The notes: generated by a model not told the origin, from the letters alone. A stretch of DNA of 64,000 nt from Phoronis australis (GCA_002633005.1 NMRA01000021.1:778706-842705), one strand, 5' to 3'. Counted from the first letter of the stretch, positions 46,542 to 57,259 are shown. Numbers and translations are program-made.

Positions 46542-46766
46542 GAGACTATCGGCTTTTGCCTTTTGACTTTAGCCAAAATTCATAAATATGACTTCCAATA
46601 GCCAAGTTGAGTTTCGTTTCTCGAACAGACTACTAATTTTTGTCTTTTGACTTCGAGTTGTAGGCAGATTCTGTGACGTTTAGTCTTAGTCTAGCATCGT
46701 GAAGCAGGCTAAGCCACCCGAGGACATTATTTGAGCGAAAGTCAAAAGACAAAAGCCTATAGTCTC
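46542..46766. mobile_element. 225-base MITE-like element with 26-base inverted ends
   Basis: The left end GAGACTATCGGCTTTTGCCT and the right end, whose reverse complement is GAGACTATAGGCTTTTGTCT, pair along about 26 bases, continuing TTTGACTTT on both. Internal TCTTTTGACTTCGAGTT pairs with AACTCGAAGTCAAA, so the arms are nested. No coding capacity. Confidence 0.65.
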
Positions 46767-46854
46767 TAATGCCCAAACTCGAAGTCAAATTCAAAAAATA
46801 TTTCAATTATATTTTTTTCGTTGTGATTTAGTCCAACACACAGGGGCGATTTAT

Positions 46855-46970
46855 GGGAGGGGGGGTGCGGGGGGCCATGGCGCAGATTCCGTTTGACAGT
46901 TCGGGGATGTGAATGTCTGACGGGCAAAATCCTGGCTAATACTCTGCCCTGGCTACCCCTATTTCAAAAT
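46855..46970 (-). repeat. Dispersed repeat around CATGGCC, copy 2
   Basis: The reverse complement reads GGCAGAGTATTAGCCAGGAT, later CCCCGAACTG and CGCCATGGCCCCC, matching 52500-52590 with only scattered differences. Confidence 0.6.
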
Positions 46971-48333
46971 TAGCCCTGACTATCTTATTCTGTGCTTGAG
47001 TACGTATGATACACGCAAACGAGTTTTTAGTCCAAGTCTTATCTCGGGATTCAGTAACTTACATGTATAGCTTTCTGATGATAATCAAGAGCAGACTAGG
47101 ATAGACAGTCATCCGGCAGGTACATCATACCATACTCGAGCACAGAATGGTGATCACTTTCTTGAGTTCATATTAGAGGATAATACCAAATGAAAATTGA
47201 TTTCACTCTTCGAGTACAAAGTTTGAATCCTGGCACTGATGAGCAAGACTTGTAAATTTAATTCAACCAATGATCACGTAACGCCACGTGCGTCGATCAG
47301 GTCATCAGATTCAGTGGCTTGGCGTTGTGTGTGTTCTAACTGTTGAGAAAAACAATGTTTAGTACACCTATTTTAGTGCATGCACGTACGTGTTGAATGG
47401 CGTGACACTCAAGTATGTAGAATTCATATAAACGTATAGCTGCGTGTAGCAGCTACAATTTAACTTTCAGTTATTGTCTCACAGTTATTTATTTGAGCAT
47501 TTACTGTATGGGCATTACTTTGAAAGTTTGTCATGCCATTAGAACTGTGCGGTGTCACGTGGCTCGCCTCAACTGGTGCCAGCGTGTTTCTGGGAATTGT
47601 CCATTAAAACTGTATCCAGTCGAGACTAAATGAATACTACACTATATTTTTTTCGAGACACATTTCATAAGAAATTAGAGTCATCTGGATTGGCTAGGCA
47701 TTTTGAGATTCACTGTATGTGTGGTGACTACGAATGACATTTGCTAAGTCATAAACACTCTACCACACAACTTCCTGTCCGTAAGGCAAGATTTTGGCTG
47801 GAAATTCAGGTACCTATGAGACCTTATTAGTCGCAAGCAAGTCGCGGTTTGGGGTTACATATTGCACATTTGTGTATTTTTCCTCGTTTTTTTTTGCATT
47901 GCCAGCTAATTTCGCTGTAGGCATTAAAGCAAGAAACGTACTTTGATTGTAATGTTTTAGGCTGTACGCAACCTTTAAAACCTATATCTGCATATGTTTC
48001 ATGATTTGTGATCTTGTTACAGAAAAAGAAATAAACTACTTTTCCTTAGATCACCTTGTCTGGGGAGGTAAAAAATGAGGTCCTGGGCACCAATTTATGT
48101 CGATGTTTACAGTATTTAATCGTCGCTCTTGGCATATATTGTCACACGGGCGACAGTATGTGTCGAGCGCCATAATATAAATCACAATAGCGTCTCTCGC
48201 TTAAACTAATTTCTATTTCTGGGGTACATGACGGACCGAGTGGGCAGAAGTAGTAGACACCTTAGCAAAACGATAAATGAAACCTCACCCAATTGCAGGA
48301 GTCGACACTCCTCCATTGTATAGGCTGTTGTAG

Positions 48334-48501
48334 TGCCCATTGAAGAAGTTATCACTGTTGAAGAAAATGAACTCGGGTTCATAATGCACTATATAGAGCG
48401 ACGGCCAAAGTACAAATGGGTGGCTGCAGCGACGTCCTTTATAAGTGAGAGCTCGGAAGAGGCTAAAAACATATTGTCGTCAATACGCAAGAATCTAATA
48501 G
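48334..48501 (+). CDS. CERK: Ceramide kinase (CERK-like), exon with the end of the PH-like domain
   Basis: Ceramide kinase phosphorylates ceramide to ceramide-1-phosphate at membranes. This exon follows the acceptor GGCTGTTGTAG and translates as (V)PIEEVITVEENELGF, then FIMHYIERRPKYKWVAAAT, ending SSIRKNLI. It corresponds to the region before the catalytic domain in CERK, with the I-x-VEE start and the K/R-x-KW segment of the PH-like fold. It ends at 48501 with G followed by GTAAAC, leaving one base of a codon (phase 1), which the next exon completes to Glu. An upstream exon with the initiator Met must exist but was not recognised. The paralogue CERKL is the main alternative. Confidence 0.75.
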
Positions 48502-48640
48502 GTAAACATGTAGAATGTAAACTAATCTTTCTCCACTGATGATCCAGTAAATTGGGTCGTTTTGTTGATTAATCGTTTCTAGAGTGCAGAACTTTGGCAA
48601 AGAAATTTGCATATACTGAATATTTGAACAATAATTCGAT

Positions 48641-49067
48641 TTAAAGTGGGGGGAGGGGAAATCCGACAAATCTGGACGTAAGGAAGTCGGAAATTTTAAA
48701 GCTTCCAACACCGATTCGATTAGTGTGCGACAGAAAAACGGCTATATCGGCCGACAGACAAGCGAATGTCCAGTTAAGAAATATCAAGAACGCCGATCGG
48801 GCCTCTTCAAGAGCATTAATTCCTATATTACATGTACTTCTCCGACAACAAAGCGCCACGATAGACAACGAGATAGCACCAATCGCCGTTATCGTCCGAG
48901 CATCACGTGGTGTGAGAGCAAGGCATGGTGCGAAGTTTTGGTACGAAGACGAGCATGTGGAAATAAAAAGACCGAGGAGGAGCATTATGGGTCAGTCGCC
49001 ATGTTGCACGATGCAGCAAACCTTTTGCTATCATCGGACGTCAACGAACTGTTTTGAAACTAAGTGA
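48641..49067. other. Frames open on both strands in the first CERK-like intron
   Basis: Two plus-strand frames (48723-49067 and 48725-49057) and one minus-strand frame (48985-48641) are open together. One plus frame reads RNIKNADRASSRALIPILHV and has a protein-like look, but I recognise no family. It could be a mobile-element fragment or a stop-poor stretch. Confidence 0.3.
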
Positions 49068-49069
49068 AC

Positions 49070-51846
49070 TCTATCCGTACATGAATACTTAAAATAAGTG
49101 TCCCTGAAGATTTCACTGAACGCAATTAGCCATGAGGTTCTCCCACCTTTACAAGTGACATGCTAAGTTGGCGACATCCTTGTCGGGGTAGGGGAGTTAG
49201 GCTACCAGACTAACGCGGTGAATGTTTTAAATGAGCCTCACATAGCGTAAAAATATCGGATTTCAGTCGCGGATATACATGTAATTCACGCTGTGGTAAG
49301 GCATTGGGGAGTTTCAGCTACAACGCCAACGTGTGAGTTGTTTTCTTAGCTAATTACGCCACAGTGCTGGCGCACGTCTCCGTGTTGACAGAGCTGACGC
49401 TCGCACTCACAACGGAGGAACAGCTGCTTACACATATAGACCTAATTCAGGCAGACAGGAGGCGAGTTCCAAAACGAGGCTCGCTACGATAGCTGTATTC
49501 CGCGTTGCTCCAACGGCTAGGAATAATACGGACATTCAACTGTCTGTTTTACAATATCCTGCTAAGGACGTTGAGTTGCGGAAGCGTTGGGTCGTTGCCA
49601 TACGCCGCGACGAAAGGAAATATGTCCGTGTAAAGTTTCTAAATGTTTTCGAAAAGTTAGATCATATTTGATAGCATCTCGTTGCCGAGTAATGACGAAC
49701 GAAAAATCTTTGGCCAGCCGGCTCAGTGTGTTTAGTATGATGACTTTTTTCCAAAAAGGGCAGGGCCCTCAATCCTTAGATTTTGGGGCCGAATATCAGC
49801 TCTACCCCTCTAAAAATATTAAAAAATCAGGCGAAATTCTCCCACGAGGCCTAAAAAAGTGATTGGAAATTTCTCTTCGAAGTTCAAATCACCTAGAGTG
49901 TAACCACACAGGTGACAATTTGAAAGAGCACGAAATGCTATTTGAGACATAGCCTATGAGAGCTTGCAACAGGACGGGGGTCCAATTGATGGTGATAGGG
50001 AGCTAAATTTTTCTAGTCACTCGGCGAAAAAATCCCCCTCTTGAAGGCACAGGCATCTTTCCCCTCTGATGAACGAACGCGGCCCCTGAAGAAACATGAT
50101 AAATATGCTTGCTCTGTCCAGTTAACTGAAATTGAGCTCTGAAACGAGGTTATGATTTAGACGAACGAATTAGGTACCTGTTTAAATTTTAAAATTCAAC
50201 TTGTTACAGATTGATATTTGAAACCTAACAAATGCAATAGACGTAAGAATTATTAAAACCAAGAAAGCAGAATTGATGATCAAATAACTTTTATTTTCAA
50301 TTACGAGCCAGGTTTTTATTTTAATAAAAATATATTTAATAACATCAATTATTCTTTCAGATCAATGACAAATCAATTGCTAGTCCCGGTAGTGCCTACC
50401 TCACCAGGACATAGCTAGGCTATCTGATGCTTTATGTTAATATTCTTGATTAACAAATTAAACCAGATGCACATGACAGCAAAATGCTGTCGAATATTTC
50501 ATCAACTCGTCAACAATAAGAGCAGACGAATTGGTTCGTGTAGAAATTAGCATTTTTATCAACAATTTACAAGAAGAAACGTAACCCTGCATTCAGCATA
50601 ATACCTAGCCGTAACACGTCGATCGCCGCAATTTAGTCATATTTACTTTCATGTTTTGAACCTAGTTTTCCGAAAAAAGCTTATACCCGTTCGTCAGACA
50701 ACTCTTTGGTGCATTGACTGTTCTCTAATGTATTTTTTTACGTCTCTGTGGTTAATTATCGACACATTTTTAAGATTTAATATCCAAGTTGGACTCGAAA
50801 GACCGGCCATTTAACTCACGCAATGTCAACTTCGGCTGTGTTTATCGCAGTGAGCATCGCTTTAGATTGTAATGTCTGCCGCGTGAATTAGGTCTATAGG
50901 GATAGGTGCACGACGGCAATTTCCAATGCTAATTTATCATAAAAGGGTGTTAAATTGGTTCATTGAAAGCTTACTCAGTCATTAGGTGATATAGATTAGT
51001 AGACATGTCATTCTTGGCTTGAAGAATTTAAATATGGCCTTAACGTCCTCTCCACGTTCATGACTTTCCTCACGACTAAAGCTCATACAATAAAACAGTT
51101 TAGAGAAACGTTTTGTAACTTTTAGGATAAGAAGGATAATTGGAATTTGTGAATCACCAAACAATTGTTTTGTTATAATTTTGTTCAAGGTCGATTTTTG
51201 TATGAGAAAAACGAAAACTTGGAATAACAACTTTTCCTTTTAGTCACCCAGAGCGGAAGAAAATGATGCCACCACTACCCTAGCTCGCCAGTTGCACTCT
51301 CTCCCCGACCAGCACACCTGGTGATCGCAACTTCAGCAAACAGCGGCAGCGTTACCAGTCAAGATTTACGTATAGAACATGAGCAAAACTTTAGTTAATT
51401 GCTATTGCTTGACGTGTTTTGCCTATTTTTCGTCAGACACTTCTGAGTGAAGCTCGGGGCGGCCCCATCCCCAGCCGACTCATTTGGGGAGCGTCGCACC
51501 CATTGTTTGCAAGACGTCGTGACATTTCTATGCATTTTAGCTGTCACTTTACAGAAAAATAAACATTTTATGTCCTTTCATGAACTAGAAAGTAAGTCTA
51601 CCAAAAACCAACGATGTGCAATTCCATGTAGTGTAACTCATTACTAGTTCGGTGCGTTCGCCAGAAGTGGCTGTTGGTATCTAAGTTAACAAAGGCCTGC
51701 CCCCATGCAGACAACTACATGTAGTATACAGATGTGGCTAGCAATCATTCAACTGGTGAAATTTCAGTTTCCACTCGCCTGAACCTGTTAAGGAATACCT
51801 ACATCATGTATAAAAACCTGCGTGAACGTTTTGCTTCGTATTTCAG
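49070..51846. other. Intron of the CERK-like gene, no further feature recognised
   Basis: Short frames only. The next exon begins at 51847. Confidence 0.5.
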
Positions 51847-51981
51847 AGTTTACGAATCGTCCCAAGAATTTATTGGTGTTTATTAACCCTACCAGTGGGG
51901 GCGGAGGGAAGACACTAAAGACGTTCAGCGATATAGCGAAGCCACTGTTGAATTTGGTGAAAATTCAATACCAGGTCGTAG
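51847..51981 (+). CDS. CERK: Ceramide kinase (CERK-like), exon with the catalytic-domain start
   Basis: After the acceptor CGTATTTCAG the exon reads (E)FTNRPKNLLVFINPTSGGGG, then KTLKTFSDIAKPLLNLVKI and ends YQVV. RPKxLLVFINPxxGGG is the opening of the diacylglycerol-kinase-type catalytic domain in ceramide kinases, the glycine-rich nucleotide-binding segment. The phase matches the exon at 48.3 kb (G plus AG gives Glu). The donor is GTAAAG at 51982, phase 1 again. Sphingosine kinases share the domain but not the RPKxLLVFINP wording as closely. Confidence 0.88.
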
Positions 51982-52479
51982 GTAAAGGTTACCAACCATC
52001 ATTTCCGAGTGTGAAATGAGACATGATGACGAATCATTAGACCACAACTCGATCCTGGCAGCATAGATCGTGATCATGGCTTGTTGAGTTGGTGGAATCT
52101 GCCTTCCTGCGCACCCCCCGGTCATCAACTTCTAAACTACGTTATTGTGAAGAAATGTAGATGGGGAAAATAACATTTGCTGTTAATAATCCGGAAAAAA
52201 TGCGCAGCGTATGCTAATTTGTAAGCAAATTAGTGCCGCCATCTCCGCATTTTCGTTACTTGCAGTATCTCACTGACTGTTTCATGTAATTTGAAAAATA
52301 AGAGTTTATGTTTATGTTTATGTCAAACTTTTGCGACAAAATCAAAGTTTCATTATAATCTCTGTTTTTGTTGCGTCACAGCCCATTAGCATTGGTTCTT
52401 CTTATACGGATCAAGTAAAATGTAAAGAAGCCAACAAAAACATTTTTTTTTTCACCATTTCCAGAGTCGGATCAAGGAT

Positions 52480-52605
52480 TTTGAGTTGGGGAGGGCGCAG
52501 GGCAGAGTATTAGCCAGGATTTTGACCGCCAGACATTCGCAGCCCCGAATTGCCAAATGGCATCTGGGAGAATTTTAAGGGGGCCATGGCCCTCTAAGTC
52601 ATCCA
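52480..52605 (+). repeat. Dispersed repeat around CATGGCC, copy 3 (intronic)
   Basis: GGCAGAGTATTAGCCAGGAT, then CCCCGAATTGCCAAATGGCA, then AATTTTAAGGGGGCCATGGC. Copies lie at 27.16 kb and 46.86 kb. Confidence 0.6.
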
Positions 52606-53654
52606 TTGATTTCATCGACGAAAACCCAACCAATTTCCAAAACACTGTCCTGGTGAAACACTGACTAAAGATTGTAAAGAAGTCACCCGGTGATTTCGCC
52701 ATTGAATGTGTGGATTTTGTGTGGACTGGTACAAGTATGTGGAGAGCAGAACGAAGTTAATCCTTGCCTTATGAATGAGAACGCCCTCTGCATATACTAT
52801 CTTGGCACGATAATGATATTCGACTCTGATCAGGAATAAAGTAATTGAACCCCTCCTATTGACATCAAGTAGCCAAAAGCACTTTGAAATTTGGGATCTA
52901 TTCGACTTTTTAAAAGCCCCACCGTTACTTTACCTACAGCAAACGTGTCAAATAAATATCTAAACCCAAGTAGTAGAGCTTCACAAGTCTTCTTACCAGA
53001 ATGTTCGAGTTGTCGCCGAAGTTTCACGGAAATTGACGGACCAGAAATGCTAGAATTTACCAAAACCAAAATCACCTAAACTCCTCAAATATCTTGCAAT
53101 TTGTTATCTGTGGTTGCTCTCAAAGACAATTAAGATATCTGTTATAATTTTACTCACCGAAATGAAGATGAACAATTTTATCTTGCCGGTATTGGTGTTT
53201 GGCAATCCTTCTCGGAATAGTTAATGTTTCTTTGTAGTCTATTACACAAGGGATATAATCAACTGCTTAGAAAATGATTCATTGTAATGCCTGATTCTCA
53301 AAGTATAGTTATAAGGACTAACTGCTTTCAGAAATATTGTAAAATGACGAAAAGTCGGTGATGTCTGCACCATGAAAAAGATACATGGAATATTTTTCGT
53401 ACATGCATGTCTATTGCTTTTAACGCTGCAATTGATCAAATCTCGCGAGAGCACAGCGGGAAACTCCACCTGCCCCGCCATTCCAATCATTTCACTATTC
53501 TTCAAGAAGAAGGCGGGGTGCTCTTGAGGGCTTACGAATTTTTAGTTAGCACCACATTCCAGATGAATAGATTTCACTTTTCATTCAATTGATTATGCAC
53601 TATCCTGGATGGACGAAGGCTTGTACATTTCAAAGTTTTGACAATTATTTGCAG

Positions 53655-53718
53655 AAACTACACGGGGAGGTCAGGCAAAAGAAGAGTTGCAAACCAGAGA
53701 TCTTTCCTCCTTTGATGG
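53655..53718 (+). CDS. CERK: Ceramide kinase (CERK-like), small catalytic-domain exon
   Basis: Following TATTTGCAG the exon encodes (E)TTRGGQAKEELQTRDLSSFDG. It corresponds to the T-E-x-x-x-QAKE-x-L ... YDG segment of CERK. The first two bases complete a Glu codon with the preceding exon. It ends GG followed by GTAAGT, a strong donor, in phase 2. At 64 bases it is short, but both boundaries and both phases fit. Confidence 0.85.
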
Positions 53719-54170
53719 GTAAGTGATTATTTGCAGTGTTCTCTAAAAGAATAAAATGGCTCTAGTCTAACAAGTATTTCTGTTCAGTGTGTAGAAGAAC
53801 AGCAAACCAGTATTGGTGTCTCATTTGCTGCCCGGTTTAACAGCAATAGATTATATAGCCCTTAACAAATCAAAAATGCATCTAAGTTGGTATTTTAGAT
53901 TTTATTTGAGGTTGTCGTCAGATATCGTTATCGTTGTTGTTGACATGAATCAAGAAACTTATTGTTTCTGAGTCCGCATCGTTATCTGTTTCGTTGTCAC
54001 GAGTTTGATGTAGAAATCCACAATCTTTGAGGCCTTCCCTTAACAATTCCCAAAAGATGCCCATTGTTCAAAAAGGGACCTGTTGTTAGGTGTGTTAATG
54101 CGTGTGTAAACACTCGCACCAGTAAATGGGGCTATATCAACCTCCTCCCAAAACGTATTTATTCTACCAG

Positions 54171-54202
54171 AATCGTTTGCGTCGGAGGTGACGGAACACT
54201 AA
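54171..54202 (+). CDS. CERK: Ceramide kinase (CERK-like), exon with the GGDG motif
   Basis: After TATTCTACCAG one base completes Gly, then IVCVGGDGTL. IVCVGGDG is the invariant catalytic loop of the family and directly continues the YDG/FDG end of the previous exon. The 3' boundary is uncertain. Reading on gives SEGIDIA and a TGA, so I place the donor at CTAA followed by GTGAAG (phase 1), which makes a 32-base exon. If that is wrong, the gene is truncated here by the TGA at 54223. Confidence 0.7.
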
Positions 54203-54344
54203 GTGAAGGAATTGATATTGCATGAACTCTAACACCAATTCTAAGTCTTAACAGTCCCTTATCTCAGCACTAATCCTGACCGTTGCGTTAATCCCAGACC
54301 TAATCCTAAACGAGTTTTACAGCTATCTACGTTCAGTACCGTCA

Positions 54345-54943
54345 GAGGCCCTAAAGTCGTGAGTGCCCTAAAGTCGTGAACGATCTTATTTCCTCTTCTG
54401 CGCGGTCCTGCGACATCTGGCGTTGAAGATTCCAGCGTTCGTCTGCTTACGAACTTCAAACGAATACCGGGACGTGTTCGTATTCACAATATGATAACAA
54501 ACAGTGAGTGAGTGGCTTCTTTTTTCAAATGTATCTTAAAAACAGCATATTTCACTAATTCACTTTTTTGGGCATTTTTGGGATATATTTTCGAAAATAT
54601 TTATCGTTCAGATTTACTGTAACACGCGCTCCAGGGGTAGCTTGAACAATGCATCAAAATGTCCCAGGGTTGATCAAGTTTTGTAAGGCCAAAACAATAA
54701 AATACAGAGCGACAACTGATGCTGAGTTCTTAGCGTTTTACGTGAACAACCTCATTGAAAACGTCTGTGCACATCAAAGTTGGGTGCAAAACTTATAACA
54801 ATTTATTTCAATTGAAACTGAATTAAAAAACAATGCAATGCATTTTTATGTCATCTAGAGTAACTGTACGCTCTGTAGTTGACTTGTGAGGTCTTACTTC
54901 GTGTATTTCCGTCATACCGAAACGGTCACGACTTTAGGGCCTC
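54345..54943. mobile_element. 0.6-kb element with 18-base terminal inverted repeats
   Basis: GAGGCCCTAAAGTCGTGA at 54345-54362 is repeated exactly in reverse complement at 54926-54943. The left end carries a second, direct GCCCTAAAGTCGTGAACG just inside. There is no coding capacity between the ends. The element sits in the CERK-like intron between the exons at 54.17 and 57.26 kb. No clear target duplication is visible. Confidence 0.6.
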
Positions 54944-54950
54944 ATTCAAA

Positions 54951-55010
54951 ATGGCCGCCGATATCAGCGACCGTTTCAAAACTCTGGTTACGAAGACAAA
55001 CAAGGATTAA
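54951..55010 (+). other. Short ATG frame with YY1/Kozak-like start
   Basis: TTCAAAATGGCCGCC opens MAADISDRFKTLVTKTNKD and a stop. The AAAATGGCCGCC word is both a strong initiation context and a YY1-like promoter motif, and it stands eight bases after the end of the inverted-repeat element. Nothing supports translation beyond this, and the frame has no good donor. Confidence 0.25.
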
Positions 55011-55665
55011 GATTGTCAAAACACGTATATTTGTGAAGGCTGACATATGTCCATGACATCACATGAGCAGTTGCTAACGGACATTGGGTAGTATGACAAT
55101 CGGCACTTATTATGCTTATATTCACGACTTTATGTCACCGGTGTATATATTTATGTAGTACACAATTCTTCATTTACAAATGTGTTTGTTGAAAACGGGT
55201 ATAGCCTGAAGTAGTAATGTGTAGAAATCTTTAGATAGTGTTTACTTATAATCAAACTTAACAGTCCAATGAAAATTCTACGCACCATCCGAAAGGGTAT
55301 CCTTAATCCGAGCGCAAAGCGTTTGCCAAAAATCAAAGTTCGCAAAACCACTCTCAGCTAAGATTGTGGTGAGTGGTTTATTGTGAAGGTGGCGCTGTTT
55401 TCGCTAAAAGGGTTAAACATTAAAGTGTAAGCAACATGACTCTAGTACCTCAAAATAAATTTTATTATTACATCTTACTTGATTTCAGTGCCTTTAGTGC
55501 ACAGCTCATAAAGAAAGAATTAAAATTTGAAAAAAAATAATAATAATTATGTACAACGTCATGGCTTGAACCCAAATCGTTCGGCACACTGTTCGGATCA
55601 GCAACTAAGTGTATAGAGTGAAGTGAAAGTAAAACATATTTAGCGTCGAGAAGGTTCGTAGAGGG

Positions 55666-55904
55666 ATGAAAAGATGTGTTTGCGGAGGCTGCAGCAACAG
55701 CAGTCAGACGGAGAACGTCTCGGTGTTCCGAAGGACACCAAAGTGGCGCAGTAGTGGCATCGCTTCGTGCGCCGAACGAGAGTGTGGGACCTCAGCGTGG
55801 ATCAAGCAACTCTGTCCGGGGCCACTCTGTGTTCTGCCCACTTTGAGGAGTCGTGTTTCGACTCCAATCAGAGGATATGTTACGATGAAGGCCTGGTTCA
55901 ATAA
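55666..55904 (+). pseudogene. THAP domain with frameshift and in-frame TAG
   Basis: The ATG at 55666 opens MKRCVCGGCSNSSQTENVSV followed by FRR, the first half of a THAP domain with the C-x4-C pair. The frame then slips near 55737. In the new frame K-V-A-Q is followed by TAG (55752-55754), then WHRFVRRTRVWDLSVDQATL and GATLCSAHFEESCFD, the second zinc half, ending LVQ and TAA at 55902-55904. That TAA lies inside CAATAAAG, a polyadenylation-like word. The order of parts is complete but one slip and one stop break it. It resembles the THAP tail at the left edge. It lies inside a CERK-like intron, on the same strand. Confidence 0.7.
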
Positions 55905-55938
55905 AGGACAATATTTACTATTCAGAAACATCGGCTCT

Positions 55939-56195
55939 TTATTCAGGATCGTCTGTTGGATGACTGGGTTGACTGGCCAAGCCCGAGGCCGCTTCTCTCG
56001 CGGGAGGAGCCAGTTCGTAAGGCCTCAAAGTAGAAAAGTACGCAGCTGAAAACATGTCAAACTCGTTCTCGCTTTCGTGCAACCCCATTTCGTCATCCTG
56101 GCCACCATTCTCGTACGTTTCTTCATAGTATTTGTTCATTTCTTGCTCATAATCGTTGTCGCTTTCAAATTCCCTACTTTCCGCCGTTGTTTTTG
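55939..56195 (-). pseudogene. Acidic frame resembling P2X7-like ballast-domain proteins, convergent to the THAP relic
   Basis: The minus strand reads (L)AKTTAESREFESDNDYEQEM, then NKYYEETYENGGQDDEMG, then STLRPYELAPPAREAASG, ending TDDPE and TAA. A long acidic leader followed by R-x-PY-x-x-x-P-x-A/x-RE recalls the start of the dispersed P2X7-receptor-C-terminus-like proteins of invertebrates (usual form PYxFEP). The zinc part that should follow is absent. The upstream ATG appears lost (GTGACTAGC, with a TGA in frame). The stop lies in GAATAAAG, only 34 bases from the convergent THAP stop. The family call is tentative. Confidence 0.4.
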
Positions 56196-56577
56196 CTAGT
56201 CACTCATTTCTTTTGTGTTCAACCCATGATATCACACGGCGGGAAATGTGAAAACTGGCAAAATTGAAAGAGAAATCAAAATTTCGAGCTAATGACACAA
56301 AATAGTCACAGATTTGGCTAAATTTTACGTCATACATTTAATCTGTGGCCACCAGTAATTCGAAATGTGCAAAAATCCATGGTGTGTACTGTTTAATTTC
56401 CGACTGTAACTGACATAAACGCGGTAGCAATGCACGTGCCAACTGAACCACGACGTGGAAACCAACTCTTACCACGCGTGAACACCCTTACCACACCCCG
56501 CAAAGGCTCTTGCCACCCACAAAGATATATCCAGGGAGCCAAAACTCCATCCACACTCAAACAATAAATCTGCCTCC

Positions 56578-56718
56578 CGTTCAGTAATGCTAGGACCTCG
56601 CTAAAAAGCAAGACTTCGCGAGATTACGAGAGATGTTGCCGTGTAATTTGAATGGTAACACGTGACGTTGGCTATATATTACCTAGGTCCTAGCGTAGGC
56701 CCTAGCGTTACTGAACGC
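56578..56718 (+). mobile_element. Inverted-repeat element GTTCAGTAACG family, copy c
   Basis: CGTTCAGTAATGCTAGGACC at the left and GGCCCTAGCGTTACTGAACG at the right are inverted ends of a 141-base non-coding element. Confidence 0.75.
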
Positions 56719-56780
56719 ACGCCAGGACACAAACAATGTTTAGTTAGACGTGACCTAAAAGTCATATTGACCTTGTCGTG

Positions 56781-56917
56781 CGTTTAGTAGCGCTAGGACC
56801 TACGCAAGGACCTAGCTAAAATTTAGCCAAAGTCACCTGAGACCTGACATTATTTAAAATACACGGCAACATCTCACGTAATCTTGATTTTTAGCGATGT
56901 CCTAGCGTTACTGAACG
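56781..56917 (-). mobile_element. Inverted-repeat element GTTCAGTAACG family, copy d
   Basis: CGTTTAGTAGCGCTAGGACC ... TGTCCTAGCGTTACTGAACG, 137 bases, inverted relative to copy c and separated from it by 62 bases. Confidence 0.75.
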
Positions 56918-57259
56918 AGAGGCTGGTTTGCATATTCTGGACTCTTGAATTGTAAATTGTCTGCGGTGAGAGTTCAAGATCCTTGGTAAGGTCTTAAGAG
57001 CGCGGTGAGAATTTATGTTTTGTGAATTACGAATTAGTATTCGTCTCTAGTGAATGCAGTCATCCACAAGGCACGGTGATGAATTGTTTGCAATCGAAAT
57101 TCTACATAAGAACTTCCTGGCACAGACGTGGTGATCGAACTTTGAGAAAGTGAGCCCACTCGTGTTAGCTAAGCTGAACAAGTGTTGGCTTATGCGTTGT
57201 AATTTCCTAAAATAGCCCTCAGCACAGGTGTCCGCAACATTATTTCACATGCATTTCAG

